Assembly (NCBI GenBank): GCA_002411085.1
Contig: DHQK01000276.1
Location: forward strand, 30,305 to 69,553
Direction: 5' to 3'
Source of the DNA: Marinilabilia sp. UBA5340
Lineage (GTDB): Bacteria; Bacteroidota; Bacteroidia; Bacteroidales; Marinilabiliaceae
Length of the DNA: 39,249 nucleotides
The notes beneath the pieces were generated by a model. The model made no database searches. It was not told the origin of the DNA and saw nothing but the letters and a program-made list of their open reading frames with translations. Both the position numbers and the translations under genes were made by a program. Each line of letters begins with the position of its first letter. The stretch's first letter is position 1. Shown here piece after piece: positions 15,310-23,225 of the stretch.

Positions 15310-15337
15310 GGACATTGCTTTATTTTAGCAATTGTCC
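15310..15337. repeat. Second hairpin next to the terminator
   Basis: GGACATTGCT (15310-15319) pairs with AGCAA-t-TGTCC (15327-15337), 10 bp with one bulged T and a 7-nt loop. It has no U-run of its own. It may be part of the same 3' end structure. Nothing else was seen in 15168-15444. Confidence 0.5.
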
Positions 15338-15444
15338 GTTAAATATTTTTCAAAGTTCTGAAAATTAAATTTTTAACTTTGAATGAATGTTTTTGATGAA
15401 ATTCAGAATGTCAATGTAATATGATTTCTCTAACCTCTAAAAAT

Positions 15445-16449
15445 CTAACGATCTATTGATTTCAGTATACCCTCAATTTTTTGGAGTTCATCGTCGGTGA
15501 AGGTGATGTTTTTCAGCGCATCAAGATTGTTGCTCAGTTGATCAACACTACTGGCTCCTATTAGCACTGAGGTTACCCGTGAATCTTTCAATAGCCAGGC
15601 AATGGACATTTGAGCCAGAGACTGACCACGTTCAACTGCAATGGCATTGAGCTTATTCAACCGATCCTGAACCTCCGGGGTTAAAGCCTCTTTTTGCAGG
15701 AAGCCGTGAGGGTTGGCCATCCGGGAATTGGCAGGAATATCCTTGAGGTATTTGTTTGTTAACAGTCCCTGCGCCAAAGGAGAGAAAGCAATGGAGCCTA
15801 CGCCCCGTTTCCTGAGAACATCCAGCAATCCATCGTTTTCCACCCATCGATCCAGCATATTGTATCTGGGTTGATGAATCAACAGCGGTACTCCCATGTC
15901 ACGTAAAATGGTTTCAGCCTGCTGAGTCATCTCGGCTGGGTAATTGGAAATGCCGGCATAAAGTGCTTTTCCTTGTTTTACTGCATGAGCCAGGGCCCCC
16001 ATTGTCTCTTCCAGTGGAGTATCAGGATCTGGGCGGTGTGAATAAAAAATGTCCACATAGTCCAGTCCCATGCGCTGGAGACTTTGATCCAGGCTAGACA
16101 GCAGGTATTTTCTGGATCCCCACTCTCCATAAGGGCCAGGCCACATTAAATATCCTGCTTTGGTAGAAATAATCATTTCGTCGCGATATGCCTTGAAGTC
16201 AGTAGCCAGAATGCGTCCGAAATTCTCTTCTGCACTGCCGGGAACCGGCCCGTAATTATTGGCCAAATCGAAATGAGTGATGCCATGGTCAAAGGCATGG
16301 TGGAGGATGCTTCGGCCGTTTTCGAATATATCCACCGATCCGAAGTTGTGCCAAAGTCCTAAGGATAAGGCCGGTAATTTGATGCCGCTCTTACCACATC
16401 GACGATAAATCATGGTTTCGTATCGATTCTTATCTGCTAAATAATACAT
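15445..16449 (-). CDS. gpr: L-glyceraldehyde 3-phosphate reductase-type aldo/keto reductase
   Basis: 334 aa NADPH-dependent aldo/keto reductase, collinear with E. coli YghZ/Gpr: the N-terminus LADKNRYETMIYRRCGKSG and FDLANNYGPVPGSAEENFG are almost the same as there. Catalytic tetrad D61, Y66, K97 and H138 (IFYSHR). SVLIGASSVDQLSNN is the cofactor-phosphate loop. Gpr enzymes reduce L-glyceraldehyde 3-phosphate and detoxify methylglyoxal and other reactive aldehydes in the cytoplasm. It starts 24 nt after the M64 peptidase gene and is probably cotranscribed with it. The long hairpin at 15255 would end the transcript. Confidence 0.92.
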   Translation of the reverse strand: MYYLADKNRYETMIYRRCGKSGIKLPALSLGLWHNFGSVDIFENGRSILHHAFDHGITHFDLANNYGPVPGSAEENFGRILATDFKAYRDEMIISTKAGYLMWPGPYGEWGSRKYLLSSLDQSLQRMGLDYVDIFYSHRPDPDTPLEETMGALAHAVKQGKALYAGISNYPAEMTQQAETILRDMGVPLLIHQPRYNMLDRWVENDGLLDVLRKRGVGSIAFSPLAQGLLTNKYLKDIPANSRMANPHGFLQKEALTPEVQDRLNKLNAIAVERGQSLAQMSIAWLLKDSRVTSVLIGASSVDQLSNNLDALKNITFTDDELQKIEGILKSIDR

Positions 16450-16473
16450 AAAAAAGGTTTTATTGTTGATTTG

Positions 16474-17742
16474 TTATTTAGTGTAGAAATTTACCATTTT
16501 TTCAATGGATTGTTTGCAAACTGCACAAAATCCATCTGCTTCATTGGCTTTCATCCTGCAATTAAACGAGGGCCGGAAGATCCCTTTGGCAGAATAGCCT
16601 GCGCCTTCAAATAGTCCTGTCACCTTTTTGTATTTGTTTTCAGCAGGTGTAGGAACAGGAATGGTATCATGGATGAGATTTTTCCATTTACTCTCAAAGT
16701 TAATCAACGTTGTGATGTTTGGATTCCAGGGTTCTGCGTCCATGTCAAAGAAGAAGGAGTAGCTTACATCGGAACTGTAATACTCATCAGCTAATCCGGC
16801 CAACCCATGTCCCATTTCATGAATGAGCACCTTTCCTGCCTGGGGGTGATCGGCAGAGGAAATGGAAAAATGATTGTAGACACCACCGCCACCGTATTTT
16901 TTTGTGTTCACTAATACGATGATATGGTCGCGTGGTTGAGCTGCGGCAAAATCATATATTTTCCAGGTGCTTAGACTTTCCAGGTATCTGTCAGTTTCAA
17001 AAGTATTGAAAGAACTGTTCATGGCTGTGTTTTTCCACTCATCTGCTCTTGGGTCATCGGTTCCCGAATCCTCAGAAGACACAGCCATTGCTCTGATGGT
17101 GATTTTTTCCTTTAATTGGTTGTAGGGCGGGGTTTCAAATATTTCTTTGGTGATTCTTTGGGCATCTTTAAAGAAATCCCCGGCTTCATCGGAGGTATAT
17201 CCCTCTGCCAGTATCAGTATGTCCAGTTGCCGGGTAGGATCATCAACTCCGTGAAGCATTTTGGTCGGTGACCCTTTGGGAATGATCTTTGTAATCAGTT
17301 TCTCGGGCGAAAATTTTTCGGCAATCAGTGGGGTGAAATCCCAGTTAGTATTTCGAGCCTCTATTTTTATAAATACAGGCTTTACCGGAAAAGGTACTTC
17401 TATGCTCTGTTTAAATGCACGATCTTTAATTTTAGCTTCGTTGGTGGTTTGCCATTCTTCGAACAGTGTGCAAAAACCTTTTAAAAACAAGGTGTCTTTT
17501 TGCAGTGAATCTAACACAAGAATTCTATAAGCACCATAGTCAAAATCGGGGATGGACTGAGATGAACTTGAGTGGAAGTTTGGAGTTTTGAGGTAATTAA
17601 CAATGGTTGCCTTTTGCTCCATGTGGTTTCCCGTCAGCACAAAATCAATTCTAAGGGCCTCCTGGTAGTTTAATTCTGGCTTACCTGAAAGTGATACTGG
17701 CAGGAGAATGCAAATCAGAGATAATATATATAATTTTCCCAT
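16474..17742 (-). CDS. Secreted M64-family metallopeptidase
   Basis: 422 aa from the ATG at 17742, which gives a clean signal peptide (MGKLYILSLICILLPVSLSG); eight extra residues are possible from 17766. An N-terminal beta-rich region (about 20-150) precedes the catalytic domain with LDILILAEGYTSDE and the zinc site HEMGHGLAGLADEYY (H308, E309, H312). A cysteine-rich end, FNCRMK...FCAVCKQS, is typical of Bacteroidota members of the IgA-peptidase M64 family. Exported to periplasm or surface; no C-terminal sorting domain is visible. The family name comes from an IgA1 protease, but a free-living relative more likely degrades other proteins. First gene of a two-gene unit with the aldo/keto reductase. 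Confidence 0.88.
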   Translation of the reverse strand: MGKLYILSLICILLPVSLSGKPELNYQEALRIDFVLTGNHMEQKATIVNYLKTPNFHSSSSQSIPDFDYGAYRILVLDSLQKDTLFLKGFCTLFEEWQTTNEAKIKDRAFKQSIEVPFPVKPVFIKIEARNTNWDFTPLIAEKFSPEKLITKIIPKGSPTKMLHGVDDPTRQLDILILAEGYTSDEAGDFFKDAQRITKEIFETPPYNQLKEKITIRAMAVSSEDSGTDDPRADEWKNTAMNSSFNTFETDRYLESLSTWKIYDFAAAQPRDHIIVLVNTKKYGGGGVYNHFSISSADHPQAGKVLIHEMGHGLAGLADEYYSSDVSYSFFFDMDAEPWNPNITTLINFESKWKNLIHDTIPVPTPAENKYKKVTGLFEGAGYSAKGIFRPSFNCRMKANEADGFCAVCKQSIEKMVNFYTK

Positions 17743-17760
17743 TGGTCTGAAAATAATAGG

Positions 17761-17827
17761 TTGCAAATGTTTGTTTTCGCTACTTTTGCCTTAAACAAAA
17801 ATATACAAAAACATTGTAAAATATCAA
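17761..17827. promoter_or_regulatory. Interlocked divergent promoters
   Basis: Plus strand: TTG (17761-17763), N17, TACTTTTG (17781-17788), reading to the MscS channel gene. Minus strand: TTG (17827-17825), N21, TATTTTTG (17803-17796), reading to the M64 gene. The two -7 boxes are 7 nt apart and face each other, so one RNA polymerase should exclude another. Confidence 0.6.
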
Positions 17828-17829
17828 AC

Positions 17830-19116
17830 ATGGAGCAGATAAACTCAAATCTTAACTGGGTATCCGAATGGTTATTTTCCAGGTTGAAAATGCTCAATAT
17901 TTCAGATTTTTGGGCTGATATTTTTGTGTTCGCCATCTCAGCCCTGATTATTCTATTTTTATCATGGTTGTCATTTTTGATTGTCAGGCGATTGCTGATA
18001 TTTTCCTTGATCAAAATGGTGCGGAAAACCAAATCAAGAATGGATGATTTTCTTGTGCGAAGAAAAGTCTTTCACCGCCTTGCACATTTGGCTCCAATTA
18101 TCGTGATTTATTTTCTGACGGATGTTTTCTGGGGGCATCAAACAGAGAAGCTGGCAGTTTTTCATGATGTGGTGTCTTTGTATCTGCTGGTTGTGATAAT
18201 TCTGGCCTTCCAGGCACTTTTAAAAGCCTTTGAGGATATATACAATACTTTTCCATTTGCTTATGATAGACCAATAAAGGGCTACTTGCAGGTCATTCAA
18301 TTGCTGGCTATAATTGTTGGAATCCTCATAGCTGTTTCTATTATTTTCAATGTAGAAGTAACTTCCATTATAGCAGGTATGGGAGCGCTTGCTGCCGTTT
18401 TGATGTTGGTTTTCAGAGACTCCATTTTGGGATTGGTAGCCGGTGTGCAGTTGTCTGCCAATCGTATGGTAAGAGTTGGAGACTGGATTTCGATGCCCGG
18501 GCATAATGCAGACGGCACGGTCCAGGAAATAACACTGAATACCGTAAAAGTACAGAACTGGGATAAAACGATTTCCACTATTCCCACCTATGCCATGGTG
18601 TCCAACTCTTTTATCAACTGGCGTGGCATGGAAGATTCCGGCGGTAGGCGAATTGCGAGATCAGTCTATATCGATACCCACAGTGTTAAGTTCTGTACTC
18701 CGGAAATGCTGGATCAGTTCAGGAAGATACACCATCTCAGGTCTTACATTGAGAACAGACAAAAGGAAATTGAAGAGTTCAACAGAAAGCACGAAATTGA
18801 TGAGTCGCTTCCGGTAAATGGACGACGAATGACCAATCTTGGTATTTTTCGAAAATATCTGGAGAATTATCTTAAGCAACATCCGAAAATCAATGATAAA
18901 ATGACATTGATCGTACGCCATCTGGATCCCACCGAAAAGGGGATTCCTATTCAAATTTATGCTTTCTCGCGGGAACAGGCATGGGCCAGATATGAAAGTG
19001 TTCAGGCTGATATTTTCGACCATGTACTTGCCATCATTCCTCTTTTTGAACTGCGAATATTTCAGAACCCCAGTGGCGACGATTTAAAGCAACTTGCCGG
19101 ATATATTAAAAATTGA
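17830..19116 (+). CDS. MscS-family mechanosensitive channel (YbdG type)
   Basis: 428 aa inner-membrane channel. The frame is open from 17761, but the -7 box at 17781-17788 makes the ATG at 17830 the start. Transmembrane segments at about 20-45, 75-92, 110-130, 150-180 and the pore helix in IIAGMGALAAVLMLVFRDSILG, given here as IIAGMGALAA then VLMLVFRDSI. After this come the MscS beta domain (RVGDWISMPG, GTVQEITLNTVKVQNWD) and a C-terminal domain with SGGRRIARSVYIDT. The SGGRRI insertion and long cytoplasmic domain are those of YbdG/MscM, a channel gated by mild osmotic downshock. It fits the osmolyte genes elsewhere in the window. Confidence 0.9.
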   Translation: MEQINSNLNWVSEWLFSRLKMLNISDFWADIFVFAISALIILFLSWLSFLIVRRLLIFSLIKMVRKTKSRMDDFLVRRKVFHRLAHLAPIIVIYFLTDVFWGHQTEKLAVFHDVVSLYLLVVIILAFQALLKAFEDIYNTFPFAYDRPIKGYLQVIQLLAIIVGILIAVSIIFNVEVTSIIAGMGALAAVLMLVFRDSILGLVAGVQLSANRMVRVGDWISMPGHNADGTVQEITLNTVKVQNWDKTISTIPTYAMVSNSFINWRGMEDSGGRRIARSVYIDTHSVKFCTPEMLDQFRKIHHLRSYIENRQKEIEEFNRKHEIDESLPVNGRRMTNLGIFRKYLENYLKQHPKINDKMTLIVRHLDPTEKGIPIQIYAFSREQAWARYESVQADIFDHVLAIIPLFELRIFQNPSGDDLKQLAGYIKN

Positions 19117-19222
19117 AAGTGAGAATGAAAGCTGAGAAATTATTAGTGCGATTTTTGCTTTCAAATTGTTGTATTATTGGATTAAATGGCGTAATTTCGA
19201 AGAGAATCATTAAAAAAAGAGC

Positions 19223-19241
19223 AGAAATTCTTTTAATTTCT
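19223..19241. promoter_or_regulatory. Palindrome upstream of the Lrp-type regulator
   Basis: AGAAATT-CTTTT-AATTTCT is a perfect 7-bp inverted repeat 19 nt before the regulator's ATG. AT-rich palindromes of this kind are common Lrp-family sites, so autoregulation is plausible. Confidence 0.4.
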
Positions 19242-19260
19242 AACATTTGTCATTTTTAGT

Positions 19261-19725
19261 ATGGAGAGCAATTTACAGATTGATAGTCTTGACAAAAAGA
19301 TATTGTCAATGATTACCCATAATGCAAGGATACCCTTTCTTGAAGTAGCCAGGGAATGCAAAGTGTCCGGAGCTGCCATTCATCAGCGCATTCAGCGATT
19401 GATGAATATGGGGGTGATTAAAGGATCTGAATTTATTATTAATCCCAGTAAAATAGGTTATCATACCTGTGCTTTTATGGGGATTTTTCTTAAAAAAGCC
19501 AGTCTGTTTGATAAGGTGGTGAAGATGCTGGAAGAAATTCCTGAAGTGGTAGAATGCCATTATACTACCGGGGAGTATGCGATGTTTATTAAGATTTTTG
19601 CCAAAAGCAATGAGCATCTTAAACGGATTTTGCACGACAAGCTGCAGAATATTCCCGGGATTTCATCTACCGAAACCATCATTTCACTGGATGAATCCTT
19701 TAAACGACAGCTGCCAATTGAATAA
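19261..19725 (+). CDS. Lrp/AsnC-family transcriptional regulator
   Basis: 154 aa. An N-terminal winged helix-turn-helix (about 7-62: LDKKILSMITHNARIPFLEV, CKVSGAAIHQRIQRLMNMGVI) is followed by the RAM ligand-binding domain (about 68-145), with GIFLKKASLFDKV, VVECHYTTGEYAMFIKIFAK and ISLDESFKR. Such proteins form octamers and respond to amino acids. The target is unknown; no amino acid gene is next to it. A palindrome in its promoter region suggests self-control. Own terminator at 19733. Confidence 0.92.
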   Translation: MESNLQIDSLDKKILSMITHNARIPFLEVARECKVSGAAIHQRIQRLMNMGVIKGSEFIINPSKIGYHTCAFMGIFLKKASLFDKVVKMLEEIPEVVECHYTTGEYAMFIKIFAKSNEHLKRILHDKLQNIPGISSTETIISLDESFKRQLPIE

Positions 19726-19732
19726 TTGTTAT

Positions 19733-19768
19733 AACACCCCGAAAGCTTTTGTGATTTCGGGGTGTTTT
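19733..19768 (+). terminator. Bidirectional terminator
   Basis: AACACCCCGAAA (19733-19744) pairs perfectly with TTTCGGGGTGTT (19755-19766). It lies between the convergent Lrp-type and 5'-nucleotidase genes and has U-runs on the plus strand. Confidence 0.85.
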
Positions 19769-19778
19769 GCTTGTTGTT

Positions 19779-20690
19779 CTATCGTATAAGGTGTTGGGTG
19801 CTTAGAAAAGAATTACTGCTTCCTTGTTGCATGGTCAAATCCAATTGACCTAAAATAACTCCACCCCAGCCTACCTGGTTCACTAATACTGTTTTTCCTG
19901 CTTTGTTTTTGATGTTTTGTGGTTCCTCCATGAAGGTATGGGAGTGCCCTCCGATAATAACATCAATGGAAGAGGTTTCGGATGCTACTTGTTGATCCGA
20001 CTCTGGCCGTTTGGGAGTGCTATTCAGTCCCAGATGAGAAAGAGCTATTACCAGATTGCATTTTTGGTTTTCTCTGAGAAACAAAGCGGTTTCTTCTCCT
20101 GTACTTACAGGGTCAAGCCATTGCATTCCTCTGTAGTTGGGCGGGGCTACAAGTCCGGCAGGATTTATGCCTAATCCCAGGATGCCGATTCGAAATGGGC
20201 CTTTTTCAATTACTTTCCATGGAATGGTTTTATTCTCAAGAGCTGTTCCTTCGAATTTGTAATTACTGCAGATGAATGGGAAGCCTGCGTGGTCAATCTG
20301 TTTGGCAAGATGGTCTATCCCGTTATCAAACTCATGATTTCCTATTGTCGCAGCATCATACCCCATTCGGGTCATTAATTCAAGTTCTGGTTTTCCACCA
20401 AAAAAATTGAAATACGGGGTTCCCTGAAAAATATCTCCAGCATCCAGTAATAATACATGCTCTCGCTGATTGCGTATTTGATTTATCAGAGTGGCCCTTC
20501 TGGCAAAGCCCCCCATATCCGGGAATTTAGGGTGATTGCTGTCAAATGGATCCAAATGACTATGGACATCATTTGTATGCAGGATGGTTAGCCGGTTTGA
20601 TGAAGGAGATGCCTTGAGCGGAAAAGGAAATGCTGCCGCCAAACTCCCTGCAGCAAGGCTCTTTATAAACTGTCTTCTGGTTGTAAGCAT
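19779..20690 (-). CDS. 5'-nucleotidase catalytic-domain protein (Tat-exported)
   Basis: 303 aa. The N-terminus is a Tat signal (TTRRQFIKSLAAGSLAAAF, twin Arg at 5-6). The rest is the metallophosphatase domain of the UshA/5'-nucleotidase family: LHTNDVHSHLDP, LLLDAGDIFQGTPYFNFFGG, ATIGNHEFDNG, ALSHLGLN and IIGGHSHT. It stops after the metal-binding domain; the C-terminal substrate-binding domain of UshA is missing here but is encoded as a separate lipoprotein immediately upstream (20718-21473, 27 nt gap). The two products probably meet in the periplasm to give one nucleotide or UDP-sugar hydrolase. Terminator shared with the Lrp-type gene. Confidence 0.9.
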   Translation of the reverse strand: MLTTRRQFIKSLAAGSLAAAFPFPLKASPSSNRLTILHTNDVHSHLDPFDSNHPKFPDMGGFARRATLINQIRNQREHVLLLDAGDIFQGTPYFNFFGGKPELELMTRMGYDAATIGNHEFDNGIDHLAKQIDHAGFPFICSNYKFEGTALENKTIPWKVIEKGPFRIGILGLGINPAGLVAPPNYRGMQWLDPVSTGEETALFLRENQKCNLVIALSHLGLNSTPKRPESDQQVASETSSIDVIIGGHSHTFMEEPQNIKNKAGKTVLVNQVGWGGVILGQLDLTMQQGSSNSFLSTQHLIR

Positions 20691-20717
20691 GGTCGGTGTT
20701 TTTTAGCTATAAATTTT

Positions 20718-21473
20718 TTATTTCATGTTGATACGCTGGTCTGCAGGAACCGGTATTTCTTCTTCCTGTTTAGTGAGACATCGTATATGTTCTATAATAA
20801 GGTCACGGATTTTCTGAGAAGACTCCATTTTTTCGATTGCGTTTTCAAACATGGAATAATGATCCCCTCCTGAAGCCAGATAATCTGATGTTGCAACGTA
20901 GTAAAAGTTTCCATCTGCAACAGGCTTCCCGTTTATTTGGCTATTGTTAACCGACTGGTTCTTGAATGTGAAAGATCCTCCACTTAGCCCGTCACCATTG
21001 GAGGCACCTATATGTTGATAGAGGTTTCGGATGTCTTTGCCTTGCATTTTGAGTATGACCATTTGGTTTTCGAAAGGCATGAGTGCAAAAATATGTTTAA
21101 CTTTTATGGAACCTTGTGGCAATGGAGCTCTGAGCCCTCTGATGTTGATGACTGTTATTAATGGAAGCTGTTCTTTATTCAATGCTTTGAGTTCATTGCT
21201 GGCAGCCTCCTGAAGCAGATCGGCCACAAAGCTGGATAAAGGAGATTCCGGTTTGTCAGCAAACATTTCCTGGGGAGAGGTGCCAATAACTTCATTCATT
21301 ATCGCATCTACCGAATCTCTGAGCGGAGAGAGGTACGCGTTAATTGTTGAATCTGGAACGATAGTGCTGTCAATGGAAATCTTTCGCGAGTTAGAAAATC
21401 CAGGTTGACCCGGTGACTGGCAGCTAATGGCAAATGACAAAGCCAGAATAAGAATTGATAGGTGTTTTCGCAT
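20718..21473 (-). CDS. 5'-nucleotidase C-terminal-domain lipoprotein
   Basis: 251 aa from the ATG at 21473. Lipoprotein signal MRKHLSILILALSFAIS|C (C18). The remainder is the 5_nucleotid_C domain alone: SPLSSFVADLLQEAA, INIRGLRAPLPQG, LMPFENQMVILKMQG, YVATSDYLASGGDHYSMF. In UshA this domain holds the adenine/substrate pocket (the GGD and DYLA loop), while metals bind the other domain, so this protein is expected to need its Tat-exported neighbour. A TTG start at 21497 would lie within a TAGCTTTG -7 box (21493-21486), which favours the shorter form. The anchor is probably in the inner leaflet side of the outer membrane or the plasma membrane. Confidence 0.88.
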   Translation of the reverse strand: MRKHLSILILALSFAISCQSPGQPGFSNSRKISIDSTIVPDSTINAYLSPLRDSVDAIMNEVIGTSPQEMFADKPESPLSSFVADLLQEAASNELKALNKEQLPLITVINIRGLRAPLPQGSIKVKHIFALMPFENQMVILKMQGKDIRNLYQHIGASNGDGLSGGSFTFKNQSVNNSQINGKPVADGNFYYVATSDYLASGGDHYSMFENAIEKMESSQKIRDLIIEHIRCLTKQEEEIPVPADQRINMK

Positions 21474-21587
21474 TTTTTTTGTTTTCAAAGCTAACAAATA
21501 GAGGTGAAATTGAGTTTAGCGCAAATAATAAAAATGTTAAAAATCCAATTTTGACAAGATTGCTTAAATACTCCACTGATGATTCAT

Positions 21588-21595
21588 TAACTTTG
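21588..21595 (+). promoter_or_regulatory. -7 box of the uracil-DNA glycosylase gene
   Basis: TAACTTTG lies 27 nt before the ATG at 21623. The nearest TTG (21560) is 25 nt further up, longer than usual. Confidence 0.45.
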
Positions 21596-21622
21596 AAGTT
21601 TTATTATGTAAAAATAGAACTG

Positions 21623-22378
21623 ATGATTGTTCCCTCTGATATAGATTCATCCTGGAAGCCTTTTTTTACCAAGGAGGTTGAGCATTTAACCGGGAAAATT
21701 GAAAAAATGCTTGTTACCGAAAATCCAGAAGAAATAACCCCTGTGCCAGAGCGAATGTTGCGGTTTTTAAAACTGGATTTATCAAAAGTCAGGGTGGTGA
21801 TTATAGGTCAGGATCCTTATCCACAAAAGGGCGTAGCCACCGGACGTGCCTTTGAAGTAGGCCATCTCAGAAGCTGGAGCGAAAGTTTTCGAAATACCAG
21901 CCTTCGGAATATTGTACGGGCCATTTACGCAGCAGCCAAAGGGGAAATAAAAACCTTTAATGAAATAAAGCAGGAAATTGTTGGCGGGGCATTTTCGATT
22001 TTACCTCCCAATGAATTGTTTAAATTTTGGGAAGCTCAGGGGGTGTTGTTGCTTAATACTTCTTTTTCCTGCAGGGTCGGAAAGCCAGGAAGTCATTCCA
22101 GATATTGGAAACCGTTTACAGATCAACTTCTGGAATTTGTAAACATGCAACGTCCTGATTTAACCTGGTTTTTGTGGGGGAACCATGCGAAGAAGGCCGT
22201 AGAACATATCAAACTAAAAAACGCGATTTCCACTACACATCCCATGATTTGTCATGCCCGGCCCGATGACTTTTTATTTGGGGGAATCAACGTTTTTAAA
22301 TCAACGGAAAAGCTCGTCGACTGGCAGGGAGAAACGAAAAAAGCCTCTTCTGCACAGATGCAAAAGAGGCTTTGGTGA
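21623..22378 (+). CDS. ung: Uracil-DNA glycosylase, family 1, divergent
   Basis: 251 aa from the ATG at 21623; the upstream extension of the frame is promoter sequence. It removes uracil from DNA to start base excision repair. Water-activating loop GQDPYP with D64 and Y66, then F77 in TGRAFEV; VLLLNTSFSCRVGKPGSH (N145) and FLWGNHAKK are the uracil-binding and DNA-contact strands. The leucine intercalation loop, HPSPL in standard enzymes, reads HPMICHARPD (H206) here, so the key leucine is replaced. The last 13 codons overlap the terminator of the convergent gene. Uracil-DNA glycosylase is the best assignment, but substrate range may differ. Confidence 0.8.
   Translation: MIVPSDIDSSWKPFFTKEVEHLTGKIEKMLVTENPEEITPVPERMLRFLKLDLSKVRVVIIGQDPYPQKGVATGRAFEVGHLRSWSESFRNTSLRNIVRAIYAAAKGEIKTFNEIKQEIVGGAFSILPPNELFKFWEAQGVLLLNTSFSCRVGKPGSHSRYWKPFTDQLLEFVNMQRPDLTWFLWGNHAKKAVEHIKLKNAISTTHPMICHARPDDFLFGGINVFKSTEKLVDWQGETKKASSAQMQKRLW
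22337..22373 (-). terminator. Terminator embedded in the ung 3' coding end
   Basis: AAAGCCTCTT (22340-22349) pairs with AAGAGGCTTT (22364-22373). The U-run is on the minus strand, so it ends transcripts of the gene at 22405-23118 from within ung coding sequence. Confidence 0.7.
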
Positions 22379-22404
22379 ATTTTTAGTGAAATGGTATTGG
22401 AATG

Positions 22405-23118
22405 CTATTTAATTCGTTCCAGATACTTCTTACGAACCTCACGCAGATAATCCAGACTCATTTCCGGATAATAGATGCGAATCATATCCTGAATTCCAAA
22501 TTTTACGTGAAAATGCCCAATTGCTGCATCAAAAAAAGGTTTTTCCCAATTAAATTTTACTTTTCGGGTGATGTCCTCGAAGTGCTTCCACCTCAACTGA
22601 CGTGGAATAAGGAAATAACCATGGTCTTTTTCGATTACATCAAAAAACAATCCTTGCTCGCGCTCCTCCAGAATAAAGAATTTTTTGATGCGGATAACGG
22701 CAGGTCCTGCGAGTGACTTCCGGGGTTTGCTTTTGAACTCTATGCCCTGATCCATATATCCGGCCTGCAGATCACTTATTTGGGAAAAGTTTTCCAGGTG
22801 GCGCACACGGATAACATGAAATTCACGGTTGTAAATGTTTACTACACCGGGAGTGGCGTTGAATTCCGTGTCAAAGTATTTTTGGATGTACTGTGTAGCC
22901 CTTGTAATCTCTTCAAGTGTGTATAGCTTTTTCAATACCAGATAGATATACAGAGGCTTGCTGTCTACCGGATGGTCGGAATAGTAATTGAAAAAACCCG
23001 GAAAAGGTTCCGGAGCTTCCAATACAAAAGTATTGGGCCATATCTTATCTTCCAGGGTTCTGAGGGTTTCTTGTTTCAGAAGATTTCCATAATGCTCAAT
23101 ATATTGAGTGTCGTTCAT
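22405..23118 (-). CDS. Conserved-looking protein of unknown function
   Basis: 237 aa, not recognised. No signal peptide or membrane segment; mixed, aromatic-rich and highly charged, with features such as PEPFPGFFNYYSD, LYIYLVLKKLYTLEEI, RHLENFSQISDLQAGYMDQG, KSLAGPAVIRIKKFFIL and a basic C-terminus VRKKYLERIK. Normal codon usage and a dedicated terminator support a real gene. The alternation of short strands and helices suggests a compact cytosolic domain, perhaps nucleic-acid associated, but nothing identifies a catalytic site. Neighbours (ung, yaaA, rlmD) are DNA repair, peroxide stress and rRNA modification genes and give only a weak hint. Confidence 0.75.
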   Translation of the reverse strand: MNDTQYIEHYGNLLKQETLRTLEDKIWPNTFVLEAPEPFPGFFNYYSDHPVDSKPLYIYLVLKKLYTLEEITRATQYIQKYFDTEFNATPGVVNIYNREFHVIRVRHLENFSQISDLQAGYMDQGIEFKSKPRKSLAGPAVIRIKKFFILEEREQGLFFDVIEKDHGYFLIPRQLRWKHFEDITRKVKFNWEKPFFDAAIGHFHVKFGIQDMIRIYYPEMSLDYLREVRKKYLERIK

Positions 23119-23225
23119 AATAACTATGTTTTTGTTTTCTCAATCAAAAGTTATGAAAAAAACAACAAAATATCACCAAAAAAATGATTTTTTGTTTAGT
23201 CGAAGCTTGATTTTCCCGGCGCTTA

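Noticed and set aside
19125..19259. A 44-codon plus-strand ORF ending directly before the Lrp-type gene
   Set aside because: It covers the expected promoter and the palindrome of the regulator, has AT-rich low-information composition (many Ile, Leu, Lys), and no promoter or ribosome site. Probably chance.
21455..21622. 56-residue N-terminal extension of Ung
   Set aside because: It contains the TAACTTTG promoter box and overlaps the start of the divergent lipoprotein gene; residues from the ATG at 21623 align with E. coli numbering.
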